64,000 nucleotides of DNA. It comes from Bifidobacterium oedipodis. GTDB taxonomy: Bacteria; Actinomycetota; Actinomycetes; Actinomycetales; Bifidobacteriaceae. Positions 16,626 through 26,352 of this stretch are shown piece by piece. Position 1 is the first letter of the stretch, and every line of letters starts with the position of its first letter. Both the position numbers and the translations under genes were made by a program. The DNA is taken from contig NZ_JAAIII010000007.1 in NCBI RefSeq assembly GCF_012932425.1, positions 124,001 through 188,000 of the forward strand, read 5' to 3'. Below the pieces are notes generated by a model. It did not search any database and was not told the DNA's origin. It saw only the letters and a list, made by a program, of their open reading frames with translations.

Positions 16626-18884
16626 CTATCGCGTTCCGCACATGACTTGGGCTAGGGCTTGCACGCGCGACGACTGGAATACTTCATCGGTGTGTACCAC
16701 CGTGAGATGCTCATCGGCCAACGGCACACGCCAGTTCGAATACTCCCAGGATGTGCCGGGCTGATTCTGCGAGCGGCATTCGCCCACGCCATCCACCAGC
16801 GCTGCTTGCAGCAGCAGCGACGGCGTATCCGCCAGCATCGCATGCATCGCTTCAACAATGCTCTGAATATGCTCGTCAACATTATCGGCATACTGTTGCG
16901 GCAGATATCCGCTCTCCACTAGCCGATTCATCATCGCTGTGCGCTCGGCCAAGGCGGACGCCGCGAATTCCTCAACCGGGCCAGACAAAAGTTGCAGTTG
17001 CTCGCGCAGTTTCACATGCTCGAACTGCAAATAGCCTGCGGTAGGCGGCAGATCGTGCGTAGTCACCGATGCCAAGGCCTGCTTACGGTAGTCGCATGCC
17101 GGCTTATACGGGTCGCCGGCGTTGGGCGAATCGTCCACGCGGGCGAACCATTCCACCTCGGTGCCCAGCACACCATGATCAGCCAGAATACGACGCACAT
17201 AATCCGGCACAGTGCCCAGATCCTCGCCGATCACCATGCCACCGACGCGCGTGGCTTCAATGGCCAGCATGCCAAGCATGGCCTCATGATCGTAGTTCAC
17301 ATAGGCACCGTTTTTCGCGCCCAGTCCGGCAGGAATCCACCACAGGCGGAACAGGCCGAGGATGTGATCGATGCGCACCGCACCCGCATGCGCAAACATC
17401 GCATGCACCATGTCGCGATACACCCGGTAGCCAGTGGATTCCAAGTAACGCGGATTGAACGGCGGCTGCCCCCAGTCCTGGCCCTGCTGGTTATAGAAGT
17501 CGGGCGGGCAGCCCACACTCACGCCACCGGTAGCGAAACGTTCCGGATTGGCCCAGGCATCCACGCCCAAACTATGCACGCCAACAGCCATATCCATCAT
17601 CAAACCCAGCGCCATGCCGCCATCCAGTGCAGCCTGTTGTGCGGCATTCACCTGCTCGGATGCAATCCATTGCAGCCAGCAGTTGAAATCGAACAAATCC
17701 TTATGCGCCTCGACCAATGCCTGTACTTCGGACGAATCAATGGATTTTTCGAAGAACCAGCGGTTTGACTCCCAAGGTGCGCCCCACAGCTCGAAACACA
17801 AGCACCAGGTGGCGAAAGATTCTAGATCAGGGCCGGCTGTGGTGCGGAAATGCATGAACTCCATCTCGCGCTTTGCATTGCGCCCGGCATCGAAAATAAT
17901 CCGCAACGCCTGACGCTTGGCATGCCATGCGGCGTTGATGTCCATCGGGCCGGCATCGTTGTTGCGTTCGGCCACCGAAGCGTGCAGGGCGTCCACCTGT
18001 GCCTTGGCCTCTGCCGGAAGCGTGGCATATTCCGCAATATTCTGCGGGCGAATATATGTGACGTTCAAGAAACGGCGCGATTCCGGCAGGTACGGTGAGG
18101 GCTCGAGCGGCGGGATGGGGGCGCCGGCATGAATCGGATTGATCAGCATGAAATCAGCGCCGGACTTGGCAGCATCGCCCAGCAGCAGCTTCAGATCTCC
18201 ATAATCGCCCACGCCCCACGAATCAGCCGAACGCACCGAATACATCTGCGTCATCCAGCCCCAGCGATGGTGCTCCTGCACGGCGGTCGGCACAGGAATG
18301 CGGGAGGGTGCGTTGATGATGGTGGCGGTGCCGTGGCGCTCGCCGGCGGTGACGGTAAGCGTGTGGTAGCCCATTGGCAGGCTGGCGTCGATGATTAGTG
18401 CAATGTGCCCGGTGGTCTCAGTAGGCGTAATGTGTTCGGTGTGCTTGGCGCGGCTGGCATGATCGGTTTGTTCAGCTTGTTCGGCCTGTTCCGTGTGATG
18501 GCCGGCTTCGATAGTACGTGTTGCAATGGTTCCAGCGAATGTGGTGCCGTCTTCAAGTTCGATGGAGGCGTTGACGGTTTCGTCGGCTGTGCAGTTGAGC
18601 TCGATGGTGGCAGGGGAGCCAGCGATAGTGGTGATAGTTGGTTTTAGCAAACGTTTGCTATCAGCCTGTGCAGCTTGTTCCAGCGCGTGCTCGATGGACT
18701 GTTCCGATGATGCGTCAACGCCCAGCGCGGCCAGCACGGCAACCAGCGCCTCGTCGCTGATTTCGGTGTAGTTACCCAGCTGATCGAAGAACGAAGTGGA
18801 CAGACCGTGTGTTTTGGCGAGCCTGATCAGCGGTCGTGCAAGTCGTTCCGGGCTTTCGCTGCGCTGTTCGATGGTGGATGCCAT
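16626..18884 (-). CDS. malQ: 4-alpha-glucanotransferase (amylomaltase)
   Basis: Transfers alpha-1,4-glucan segments between malto-oligosaccharides in the cytoplasm (GH77). 752 residues from the start MASTIEQ, chosen because AGAGGAG lies nine bases upstream; a longer in-frame start would add 34 residues over the promoter. Seen: N-terminal beta-sandwich domains, then GH77 barrel with YSVRSADSWGVGDYGDL, VRIDHILGLFRLWWIP (nucleophile Asp), GEDLGTVP (acid/base Glu) and VTTHDLPPTAGY (stabilising Asp). A low-complexity insert rich in HTEQAEQ lies near residue 150. A perfect 16-bp LacI operator lies within the gene at 18645-18660. Faces away from the LacI/binding-protein genes. Confidence 0.96.
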   Translation of the reverse strand: MASTIEQRSESPERLARPLIRLAKTHGLSTSFFDQLGNYTEISDEALVAVLAALGVDASSEQSIEHALEQAAQADSKRLLKPTITTIAGSPATIELNCTADETVNASIELEDGTTFAGTIATRTIEAGHHTEQAEQAEQTDHASRAKHTEHITPTETTGHIALIIDASLPMGYHTLTVTAGERHGTATIINAPSRIPVPTAVQEHHRWGWMTQMYSVRSADSWGVGDYGDLKLLLGDAAKSGADFMLINPIHAGAPIPPLEPSPYLPESRRFLNVTYIRPQNIAEYATLPAEAKAQVDALHASVAERNNDAGPMDINAAWHAKRQALRIIFDAGRNAKREMEFMHFRTTAGPDLESFATWCLCFELWGAPWESNRWFFEKSIDSSEVQALVEAHKDLFDFNCWLQWIASEQVNAAQQAALDGGMALGLMMDMAVGVHSLGVDAWANPERFATGGVSVGCPPDFYNQQGQDWGQPPFNPRYLESTGYRVYRDMVHAMFAHAGAVRIDHILGLFRLWWIPAGLGAKNGAYVNYDHEAMLGMLAIEATRVGGMVIGEDLGTVPDYVRRILADHGVLGTEVEWFARVDDSPNAGDPYKPACDYRKQALASVTTHDLPPTAGYLQFEHVKLREQLQLLSGPVEEFAASALAERTAMMNRLVESGYLPQQYADNVDEHIQSIVEAMHAMLADTPSLLLQAALVDGVGECRSQNQPGTSWEYSNWRVPLADEHLTVVHTDEVFQSSRVQALAQVMCGTR
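18645..18660. promoter_or_regulatory. Intragenic LacI-type operator within malQ
   Basis: TAGCAAACGTTTGCTA is a perfect 16-bp palindrome, the best LacI operator in the window, about 225 bases inside the malQ coding region. It could act as an auxiliary loop site or roadblock. Confidence 0.65.
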
Positions 18885-19007
18885 GATGACTCCTCTGTCT
18901 GGTTGCGTGCCGATTGTGTGCTGGTTGCATACGTCAGGCATTGCTGATCGTCGTTGAACGATGGTGGCGGTATGCAAGTAATGCATGACTCAGCGTACGA
19001 CTTTTTG

Positions 19008-19023
19008 ACAACGATTGCAAAAC
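19008..19023. promoter_or_regulatory. LacI-type operator at malQ promoter
   Basis: ACAACGATTGCAAAAC lies about 125 bases before the malQ start, next to an AT-rich stretch. Weaker palindrome than the intragenic site. Confidence 0.5.
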
Positions 19024-19063
19024 ATTGCGCAAGGCGTGTCGAATGTGCGAAAGCGCCGGAATA

Positions 19064-20080
19064 TCAGGCCGCAGGTGCGGTGGAGGAGCGCACGATAAGC
19101 TGCGGGGCGAATCGTTCGTGCGGAGTGCTCAACGTGCCGCCGTCGATCAGGCGCAGGGTGGCGCGCGCCACGTGCTCGGCCATGGCGCGCGGATCCTGAC
19201 GGATGGTGGTCAGGCCGACTTCCGCAGCGAAGGTGCTGTCGTCATAGCCGACGATGGAAATATCGTCGGGAATGCGCAGGCCGCATTGGCCCAGACGGAA
19301 GAAAAAGGGAATTGCCATCGAGTCCTGATGGAAGCACAGTGCAGTGGGGCGGTCGTCGGCGGCGAGGATGTCGCTGATCACGGCATCGAACACGTGGGTG
19401 TCATCCTCGCCTTGAGACGCGGGCACGGTCACGGTGCGGCCGAGCAGCCCTAGCTGTGCGCAGGTTGCCGTGAACCCGGTGATACGGCGATAGGAGCTGA
19501 AGTGCAGAGTGGAGACGACCTGCGGCTGCACATAAACGATGTTGCGATGCCCCTGCTGAGCGAGGTGCTTGACGGCCAAGCGAATGCCGGCGTCGTCGTC
19601 GATGCTGGCCGAAGCCGTGAATTCGTCAGTGGAGGCCACGTTAATGCCGACAATCGGCACGTGCGCGGTGCCCAAGCGTTTGATTTCGGCAGGACTGATG
19701 TCGAAGGACGAGACGACCACGGCGTCGGCGTTGCCGCGCACCGGCAGCTTATCGAAGAAAGTGGCGCGCTCCTCCTGACCTGCGACGGGGTATACGACAA
19801 GGTCATAGCCGGCCTGTTGGAATGTCGGATTTAGCCCCTCAATGATTTTGGCGGAAAACCAGTCGATCTGATTCGATCCGACCAGCATGGCGATGCGCTG
19901 GGAGCGGCCGGATTTGAGGATGCCTGACGCGCGCGAAACGGAGAAATTCAAGCGTTCGGCTGCAGCCAACACCTTGGCGCAGGTGGCGTCCGACACCATG
20001 TCAGGGCGGGAGAGCGCTCGTGACACCGTGGATTTGGAGACCCCGGATTCGCGGGCGACGTCGTCGATACTGGCTTTCAT
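19064..20080 (-). CDS. LacI-family transcriptional regulator
   Basis: 338 residues. Helix-turn-helix IDDVARESGVSKSTVSRALS, hinge VSRASGILKSGR, effector domain ending VGYDDSTFAAEVGLTTIRQD. Start at 20078-20080, with AAAGGAA upstream. It sits between malQ (same strand, downstream) and the divergent ABC operon at 20375, and close GCAACGGGTTGC sites lie in the divergent region. Likely a MalR-type regulator of the second ABC operon and malQ; a paralogue of the regulator at 12484. Confidence 0.95.
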   Translation of the reverse strand: MKASIDDVARESGVSKSTVSRALSRPDMVSDATCAKVLAAAERLNFSVSRASGILKSGRSQRIAMLVGSNQIDWFSAKIIEGLNPTFQQAGYDLVVYPVAGQEERATFFDKLPVRGNADAVVVSSFDISPAEIKRLGTAHVPIVGINVASTDEFTASASIDDDAGIRLAVKHLAQQGHRNIVYVQPQVVSTLHFSSYRRITGFTATCAQLGLLGRTVTVPASQGEDDTHVFDAVISDILAADDRPTALCFHQDSMAIPFFFRLGQCGLRIPDDISIVGYDDSTFAAEVGLTTIRQDPRAMAEHVARATLRLIDGGTLSTPHERFAPQLIVRSSTAPAA

Positions 20081-20259
20081 CAGTCGCGTTCCTTTGTGTC
20101 GACTGCCACGGCGGCTTTCGTCGCGTGATTGCTGGGTGCTGTTGTTCAGCTTAGCACGACGAAGTTGTTGCAGAGCGTATTTCGTGCGCTATATATGAAA
20201 CTGTTGTCATATTGCGACACGCCGTATGTTATCAAATAAAAACCTGAGAAAACCATGAA

Positions 20260-20292
20260 TTGCAACGGGTTGCAGATGCAACGGGTTGCAAC
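20260..20292. promoter_or_regulatory. Tandem operators upstream of second ABC operon
   Basis: TTGCAACGGGTTGCA (20260-20274) and TGCAACGGGTTGCAA (20277 onward) are two near-identical palindrome-like sites 17 bases apart. The centre differs from the AAACGTTT sites of the other operon, suggesting a different LacI specificity. Confidence 0.7.
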
Positions 20293-20374
20293 AAAGTTGA
20301 AAGTTGGTTGACGGCGTCGTTCAAGCGTGCCATACTTTTCATACTTCTTCAGTCTTACAAGGAAGTAGGAGAGT

Positions 20375-21766
20375 ATGAAACTAGCAAAAACCTGTGCGGC
20401 CATTGCTGCAACCGTGCTCATTGCTACTGCTGCAACCGGTTGCGGTACTGCAGGAGCATCCGGCGTTGTGGATACCAACGCGGACAAGGGCCTGGCCGTA
20501 CTCGGCGACCACGTCACCTACGATCCCAACCATCTGGTCAACGACGGGCAGCCCATCGAAATCGGCTACTGGAGCTGGGGTGACGCCAGCACCGATCCGG
20601 TGATCGGTATGCTGCACGAATACGAGAAGATCCATCCGAATGTCACCGTAAAAATCTCGCAGGTGGCTTGGAGCGACTACTGGGTGAAAACGCCCCTGTC
20701 GCTTAAGGGCAACAAGAACGCACCGGTGCTGTTCAACGTGCACAACTCTCAGGACGCGCTGCTGCGCCCGCACATGGAAGCCTACGACATCGACACGGCC
20801 GATCTCGAGGCTGACTACACCAATGTTGACCTGCACGTCGTCGACGGCAAAATCATGTACATCGACTCCGTGATCAACACCGGCAATATCTACTACAACA
20901 AAACGCTGTGGGCCGAAGCCGGTCTGACTGAAGACGATATCCCCGCCACCTGGGACGAATTCGTCGAAGTCGCCAAGAAGCTTACCAAATTCGACGGCAA
21001 CAAGATGATTCAGTCCGGCTTCAATATGAACGGCGATGGTCGTTACGATGGTCTGTGGCAGGGATTGAACTACCAGCGCGGCGCTCTGATGTTCAGCAAG
21101 GACGGCACCGTCGCGAACTACGACTGCGAAGCCACCAAGGAAAACCTCGAATTCCTGCGCGACCTGTACGAAACCGACAAAGTCTCGTCCGTGAAATTCG
21201 GCGACAATTCCGAACAAAGCTTCGGCAACGGGCAATCCGCCATGATCTACGCCTGGGGTGCGCTGCAGGGCACCCTTGAGACCAAATACCCCGACATCGA
21301 CTACGGTGTGTTCCCTACCCCGACCTTCAGCGATGACGTACCCTTCGCCTACGACCGTTACAACGGCGAATCCACGCCCGGCATCAACGTGCACCAAAGC
21401 GAGGAACAGCGTGCCGTGGCGCAGGACTTCATCCGATTCCTGCTCGCCGGAGACGACTACGTACGCTCCGCGGTCAAACTGCAGAACTCCTTCCCCGGCA
21501 AAAAGAGTCTGCAGGACGATTCCGAAATCCTCTCCAACCCGGTGATGGCTGCCATCAAGCCGCGCCTTGACCGACTGATCTGGCCCGGACCGGTGCCTTC
21601 CACTCTGGAAAGCAGCCCGAAGATCGCGTTCCAGAACGTCATCCAGAACGGTCAGGACATCGATACCGCCGTAGCCACCGCCCAAGCGCAGATCGAAACC
21701 GATATGAAGGGCAGTGACTTCGTCTCACTTGAATCCAAGTACGCGCACATCGACGAGGCACAGTAG
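20375..21766 (+). CDS. ABC sugar transporter, lipoprotein substrate-binding protein
   Basis: 463 residues. Lipoprotein signal with lipobox ATAATGC (Cys about residue 23), then an extracellular solute-binding protein family 1 fold (EIGYWSWGDASTDPVIGMLHEYEKIHPNVTV; GNIYYNKTLWAEAGL; NGQSAMIYAWGALQG). ATG 20375 after GGAAGTAGGAG. First gene of a binding protein-permease-permease-GH31 series, which suggests import of alpha-linked oligosaccharides. Tandem operators lie about 90 bases upstream. Confidence 0.94.
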   Translation: MKLAKTCAAIAATVLIATAATGCGTAGASGVVDTNADKGLAVLGDHVTYDPNHLVNDGQPIEIGYWSWGDASTDPVIGMLHEYEKIHPNVTVKISQVAWSDYWVKTPLSLKGNKNAPVLFNVHNSQDALLRPHMEAYDIDTADLEADYTNVDLHVVDGKIMYIDSVINTGNIYYNKTLWAEAGLTEDDIPATWDEFVEVAKKLTKFDGNKMIQSGFNMNGDGRYDGLWQGLNYQRGALMFSKDGTVANYDCEATKENLEFLRDLYETDKVSSVKFGDNSEQSFGNGQSAMIYAWGALQGTLETKYPDIDYGVFPTPTFSDDVPFAYDRYNGESTPGINVHQSEEQRAVAQDFIRFLLAGDDYVRSAVKLQNSFPGKKSLQDDSEILSNPVMAAIKPRLDRLIWPGPVPSTLESSPKIAFQNVIQNGQDIDTAVATAQAQIETDMKGSDFVSLESKYAHIDEAQ

Positions 21767-21819
21767 CCCGTTACCGCGCAACGCAACCAGCAATACAGAA
21801 TTAAGAAAAGAGAAGTTCC

Positions 21820-22698
21820 ATGCACAACACAACGCTGCAACGCATCTTTTCGATGCGCAACATCGCGGTAGTAGCGCTTGTCGGCTATTTCGCGGTGTTC
21901 ATGGCCTATCCAATCATCAAAGCCTTCGCCGGCTCCATGCACAACTGGAACCCGTTGACCGACACTTACCAGTGGGTGGGATTCGAGAACTATGCGCAGG
22001 TGCTTACCGACTCCCTGTTCTGGAAGTCGATCTGGAACACCGCCGTCTATTCATTCTTCTCCGTCGCATTCCGTGTGATCGTGGGACTGGCACTCGCCCT
22101 GCTGCTCACCTCGAAGCTCGTCAAAGCTAAAAGTGCTCTGCGTGGCCTGTTCTACATGCCGACCATCACCCCGCTGGTGGCAGTGAGCTTCGTGTGGATG
22201 TGGATGTATGATCCGCAGTTCGGCATGATCGATAAGGTCACTGGACTTGACATCGGCTGGCTGAACGACTCGCACTGGGCCATGCCAGCGGTCATCATCA
22301 TGACCATCTGGAAGGACTTTGGTTACGCTACCGTGCTGTATATGGCCGGCATCATGTCCCTGCCCACCGACGTCTACGAAGCCGCTAGCCTCGACGGTGC
22401 CGGCAAATGGCAGACGTTCTGGAAGATCACTTTGCCGCTGCTGCGCCCCACCACGCTGCTCATCGTCATCACCTCGCTGATCACCTACCTGCAGGCCTAC
22501 ATCCAGATTCTTGTGATGACCGGCGGCGGCCCCGGCACCGACACCTACACCATCAGCTACCTCATCTACGATCAGGCGTTCACCAAATACAACTTCGGCG
22601 TTGCTTCCGCAATGAGCGTGATCCTGTTCGTCCTCACCGGCGTACTCACGCTGCTCATGTTCAAGGCTTCCGGCGATAAATTGGAGGAATCGCGATGA
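21820..22698 (+). CDS. ABC sugar transporter permease (MalF-type)
   Basis: 292 residues, six transmembrane segments; EAA loop VYEAASLDGAGKWQTFWKI and GGGPGTDTYTISYLIYDQAF, characteristic of MalF/UgpA-like permeases. ATG 21820 with a modest AGAGAAG site. Its stop overlaps the next start (ATGA), showing translational coupling. Confidence 0.95.
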   Translation: MHNTTLQRIFSMRNIAVVALVGYFAVFMAYPIIKAFAGSMHNWNPLTDTYQWVGFENYAQVLTDSLFWKSIWNTAVYSFFSVAFRVIVGLALALLLTSKLVKAKSALRGLFYMPTITPLVAVSFVWMWMYDPQFGMIDKVTGLDIGWLNDSHWAMPAVIIMTIWKDFGYATVLYMAGIMSLPTDVYEAASLDGAGKWQTFWKITLPLLRPTTLLIVITSLITYLQAYIQILVMTGGGPGTDTYTISYLIYDQAFTKYNFGVASAMSVILFVLTGVLTLLMFKASGDKLEESR

Positions 22699-23525
22699 AT
22701 ACCGCAACCGGCAAGAAGATTTCGACCATCGTCATCACCGCGCTGCTGTTCGTGCTGGCAGCCATCACCGTTATCCCGTTCATCTGGATGCTGGTCTCAT
22801 CGTTCGCCCCCAACAGTGAAATCGTCAAGATCACCGGTGGTATCTTCCCCACACCTAGCACGCTGGACAACTACACAGGCATCCAAGAGAAGTTCAACTT
22901 CATGCGCCTGTTCGGCAACTCGCTGTTCGTGGCAACCATCAAAACCGTACTTATCATCTACTTCAGCGCTGTGCTCGGCTACGTATTCTCCAAAATGCAC
23001 TTCCGCGGGCGCAACGTGCTGTTCGGTGCAGTGCTGTCCACGATGATGCTGCCGTGGGCCGTGACCATCATCCCGCAGTACGACATGATGGTGCAGTTCG
23101 GCTGGCTCGATACCTACCGTTCGCTGATTATCCCCGGTCTGATCAACGGCTTCGGCGTGTTCATGTTCCGTCAGTCCATCGGCGGCATCTCCGACGAAAT
23201 CATCGAAGCCGCCAAACTGGACGGTGCCAGCGATTCGCGCATCTTCCACCGCATCGTGCTGCCGATGAGCCGCAACTCCATCGCCGCGCTCGCCATCTTC
23301 GTGTTCCTGTGGAACTGGGAGGACTACCTGTGGCCCTTCCTGATGATCACCGATGACGACAAGCAGCTGCTGTCCGTAGGCCTCAAGATGTTCTCCGGCC
23401 AGTACGGCACTGATTACGGCGGACTGTTCGCAGCCACCTCAATCGCCATCATTCCGGTAATCATCGTGTACATGCTGTTCCAGAAGCAGTTCATCGCCGG
23501 TATCGCCACCGGTTCGGGCAAGTAG
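22695..23525 (+). CDS. ABC sugar transporter permease (MalG-type)
   Basis: 276 residues, six transmembrane segments; EAA loop IIEAAKLDGASDSRIFHRI and FLWNWEDYLWPFLMITDD near the C-terminus. Starts within an ATGA overlap, with TTGGAGGAA upstream. Partner of the preceding permease. Confidence 0.95.
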   Translation: MNTATGKKISTIVITALLFVLAAITVIPFIWMLVSSFAPNSEIVKITGGIFPTPSTLDNYTGIQEKFNFMRLFGNSLFVATIKTVLIIYFSAVLGYVFSKMHFRGRNVLFGAVLSTMMLPWAVTIIPQYDMMVQFGWLDTYRSLIIPGLINGFGVFMFRQSIGGISDEIIEAAKLDGASDSRIFHRIVLPMSRNSIAALAIFVFLWNWEDYLWPFLMITDDDKQLLSVGLKMFSGQYGTDYGGLFAATSIAIIPVIIVYMLFQKQFIAGIATGSGK

Positions 23526-23535
23526 TTCAGCCCCT

Positions 23536-23568
23536 GGATGCCGCCAAGGCGATACACTGGCGGCATCC
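23536..23568 (+). terminator. Hairpin after second ABC operon
   Basis: GGATGCCGCCA pairs with TGGCGGCATCC around an 11-nt loop, followed by GGTTTATTTG. The GH31 gene lies only 110 bases beyond, so it may be partial or separate the two units. Confidence 0.7.
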
Positions 23569-23678
23569 GGTTTATTTGTGCATTGTTGTCATGCCAATGG
23601 CGCGATGCGCGTGATATTCGAACTATTCGCGGGGGGGCTGCCACCTTCCTCCATATGGTCACAAAAGGAGACCGCATT

Positions 23679-26258
23679 ATGACTTCCATTTCCGCTGCCA
23701 CGTTCACTCCGTCCATGAGCCCGCGGATGAACGCCGCTGCCACAATTCAAGGCGATTACTGGCGCATCGGCATCCTGTCCGATTCACTGCTGCGCCTCGA
23801 ATGGTCCGACAGCGGTGTCTTTGAAGACAACGCCACGCAGATGGCTTTCAACCGCGATTTTGGCGGTGAGACGCCCCACTTCACCACCGATGAGCGCGAC
23901 GGCCTGCTGATTATCGAAACCGACGCGCTGCGCCTGACCTACGATCGCAAGCCTTTCACCAAGGAGGGCCTGAGCATCGTGGTTAAAGGCGTGCCGCGCT
24001 CGCAGCGCAACACCTGGCATTACGGCGATACGCCCTACGGCAATCTCGGCGGCACCGCCCGCACCTTGGATGAGGTCGACGGTCGCACTGATATGGGCCT
24101 CGGTGTCTGCTCGACCGACGGCTGGGCGGTAATCGACGATTCCGCCTCGAACGTGGTCGCGGCTGCCGAACAGGTGAACGGTGAGGCGAATCCGTTCGGC
24201 CTGTGGGTCGCCCCGCGCGATCACCAGGAAACCGACCTCTACTTCTTCGGCCACGGCCTGCGATTCAAGGACGCCGTGCGCGACCTGTATCGCCTGACCG
24301 GCCCGACCCCGCTGCTGCCGCGTTTCACCATGGGCAACTGGTGGAGCCGCTACCATCGCTACACCGAGTCGGAATACCTGAACCTGATGGACCGTTTCGA
24401 AGCCGAAAAACTGCCGTTCACCACCGCCGTCATCGATATGGACTGGCATCTGGTCGACGCGGTTGACCCCAAGTACGGCTCCGGCTGGACCGGCTACACC
24501 TGGAACACCGAATTCTTCCCTGACCCCGAGCGTTTCCTTGCCGAACTGCGCCGTCGTGGCCTCAAGACCACGCTGAACGTGCACCCGCGCGACGGCGTGC
24601 GTGCCTTCGAAAAGCCCTACGCCAAAGTTGCGGCTGCCATGGGCGTGAATGCCGAGGCCGGCGAACCCGTGGAATTCGACCTGACCAGCCCGAAGTTCAT
24701 GGAAGCCTACTTCGACATGCACCATGAGCTGGAGGATGAAGGCGTTGACTTCTGGTGGCTTGACTGGCAGCAGGGCGGCGTGACCCGCCTGCCAGGCCTC
24801 GACCCGCTGTGGATGCTCAACCACATGCACTACCTGGATTCCGGTCGCGACGGCCGCTGGCCGCTCACCTTCTCTCGCTACGCCGGCCCCGGCTCGCACC
24901 GCTACCCGGTCGGATTCTCCGGCGACACCGTGATTTCGTGGGAGTCGCTCAAGTTCCAGCCCGAATTCACCGCCACTGCCTCGAATGTGGGTTACGGCTG
25001 GTGGAGCCATGATATCGGCGGCCACATGTTCGGCTACCGCGATGACGAGCTTGAGGCTCGCTGGTATCAGCTGGGCGTCTTCAGCCCCATCAACCGCCTG
25101 CACTCCACCGATTCGCCGTTCAATGGCAAGGAGCCGTGGAACTTCGACGGCAACACGCGCGAGGCGATGAACAAGGCGCTGCGACTGCGCCACGAGCTCA
25201 TCCCGTACCTCTACACCATGAACTGGCGCGCCGCCTTCGACGATGAGCCGATTGTGCAGCCGATGTATTGGGCCGAACCCAACAACGACAGCGCCTACGA
25301 CTACCGCAACGAATTCCGCTTCGGCAGCGAACTGATCGTCGCCCCGATCGTTGATCCGGGGGATGCCGATGCGCGCCGTGCCAAGGCCGACGTATGGCTG
25401 CCGCAGGGCGAATGGTTCGACTTCTTCGACGGCCGACGCTACGTTGCCGCCGATGAAAACGGCCGTCGCCTGTCGGTATGGCGTGAGCTTGACCGCATCC
25501 CTGTGTTCGCCAAGGCCGGTGCGATTGTGCCGATGCAGCCGCTGGTCGATGAGGCTGGTGCCGCTGATGCTGCTGTGGCTGGTACTGATGTTGACGCCCA
25601 GCGCTGCAACGACATCGCCAACCCCCGCGCCCTGCGCGTGGTGGCCTTCCCCGGTGCCAACGGTTCGTTCACCCTAAGCGAAGACGCCGGGCGCTTCCCG
25701 GAGTCCCATGATGCCGAAACGGCCGCACGCGAAGCTGGCCTCGCCCAAACCGATATGCACCTGACTTGGAATGCCGACGGTGCCGGCTGCACGTTCGCCA
25801 TCGACCCGGTTCGCGGCGAAGTCGCATCCGTGCCTGCCGCACGCGAATGGACCATCGTGCTGCGCGGTGTCGCCCCCGCAACCTGCACGGCGAGCGTGGA
25901 TGGCGCTGAAGTTGCCGCAACAACCTCCTACGATCCCGCAACGCTGAGCATGAGCGTCACGCTGCCGGCCGTATCCACGGCTTCCAGCATCGTCATCTCC
26001 CTGTCCCCGGCGGATGGCAAGGCCACCCTTGTGGCCGACAATCCGGTGCATGACGACGTGTTCGCTATTCTCAACAGCGCACAGATGCAGTTCCTGACCA
26101 AGGGCAAGGCCATGGATATGGTCGATCGTCTCGGCATGGGCGCGCTCGTTGGCCTGCATGCGCTGGAACGTGACAAGCGCGGCGAAGGCGACTTCTGGCA
26201 GTCGCATATGCCGCAAAGCGTGATCAGTGCCATCGAAGAAGTACTGCTGCGCGCATAG
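23679..26258 (+). CDS. GH31 alpha-glucosidase-like glycosidase
   Basis: 859 residues, no signal peptide, so cytoplasmic. The start ATG 23679 has AAAAGGAG upstream. N-terminal beta-sandwich, then GH31 barrel: TMGNWWSRYHRYTE, AVIDMDWHLVD, nucleophile region DFWWLDWQQGG, acid/base region FSGDTVISW, and SHDIGGHMFG. C-terminal beta domains follow, with an Ala/Asp-rich loop. GH31 enzymes with WWLDWQQG act mostly as alpha-glucosidases or related alpha-glycosidases; exact linkage is unknown. Located directly after a sugar ABC operon, so it probably hydrolyses what that transporter imports. Confidence 0.93.
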   Translation: MTSISAATFTPSMSPRMNAAATIQGDYWRIGILSDSLLRLEWSDSGVFEDNATQMAFNRDFGGETPHFTTDERDGLLIIETDALRLTYDRKPFTKEGLSIVVKGVPRSQRNTWHYGDTPYGNLGGTARTLDEVDGRTDMGLGVCSTDGWAVIDDSASNVVAAAEQVNGEANPFGLWVAPRDHQETDLYFFGHGLRFKDAVRDLYRLTGPTPLLPRFTMGNWWSRYHRYTESEYLNLMDRFEAEKLPFTTAVIDMDWHLVDAVDPKYGSGWTGYTWNTEFFPDPERFLAELRRRGLKTTLNVHPRDGVRAFEKPYAKVAAAMGVNAEAGEPVEFDLTSPKFMEAYFDMHHELEDEGVDFWWLDWQQGGVTRLPGLDPLWMLNHMHYLDSGRDGRWPLTFSRYAGPGSHRYPVGFSGDTVISWESLKFQPEFTATASNVGYGWWSHDIGGHMFGYRDDELEARWYQLGVFSPINRLHSTDSPFNGKEPWNFDGNTREAMNKALRLRHELIPYLYTMNWRAAFDDEPIVQPMYWAEPNNDSAYDYRNEFRFGSELIVAPIVDPGDADARRAKADVWLPQGEWFDFFDGRRYVAADENGRRLSVWRELDRIPVFAKAGAIVPMQPLVDEAGAADAAVAGTDVDAQRCNDIANPRALRVVAFPGANGSFTLSEDAGRFPESHDAETAAREAGLAQTDMHLTWNADGAGCTFAIDPVRGEVASVPAAREWTIVLRGVAPATCTASVDGAEVAATTSYDPATLSMSVTLPAVSTASSIVISLSPADGKATLVADNPVHDDVFAILNSAQMQFLTKGKAMDMVDRLGMGALVGLHALERDKRGEGDFWQSHMPQSVISAIEEVLLRA

Positions 26259-26293
26259 GTTGCGCAAAGCTAGCCGATATCTGCACTCACGAT

Positions 26294-26330
26294 AACCCGC
26301 TCTGGTTCCCGCGAACCTGGGCGGGTTTTC
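26294..26330 (+). terminator. Terminator after GH31 gene
   Basis: AACCCGCTCTGGTTC pairs with GAACCTGGGCGGGTT with one or two mismatches, followed by TTC TC. Good intrinsic terminator form. Confidence 0.8.
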
Positions 26331-26352
26331 TCATATACGACACGCTGCAAAA

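Noticed and set aside
18885..18986. Longer malQ start adding 34 residues
   Set aside because: AGAGGAG fits the MASTIEQ start, and the extra stretch overlaps the operator-bearing promoter.
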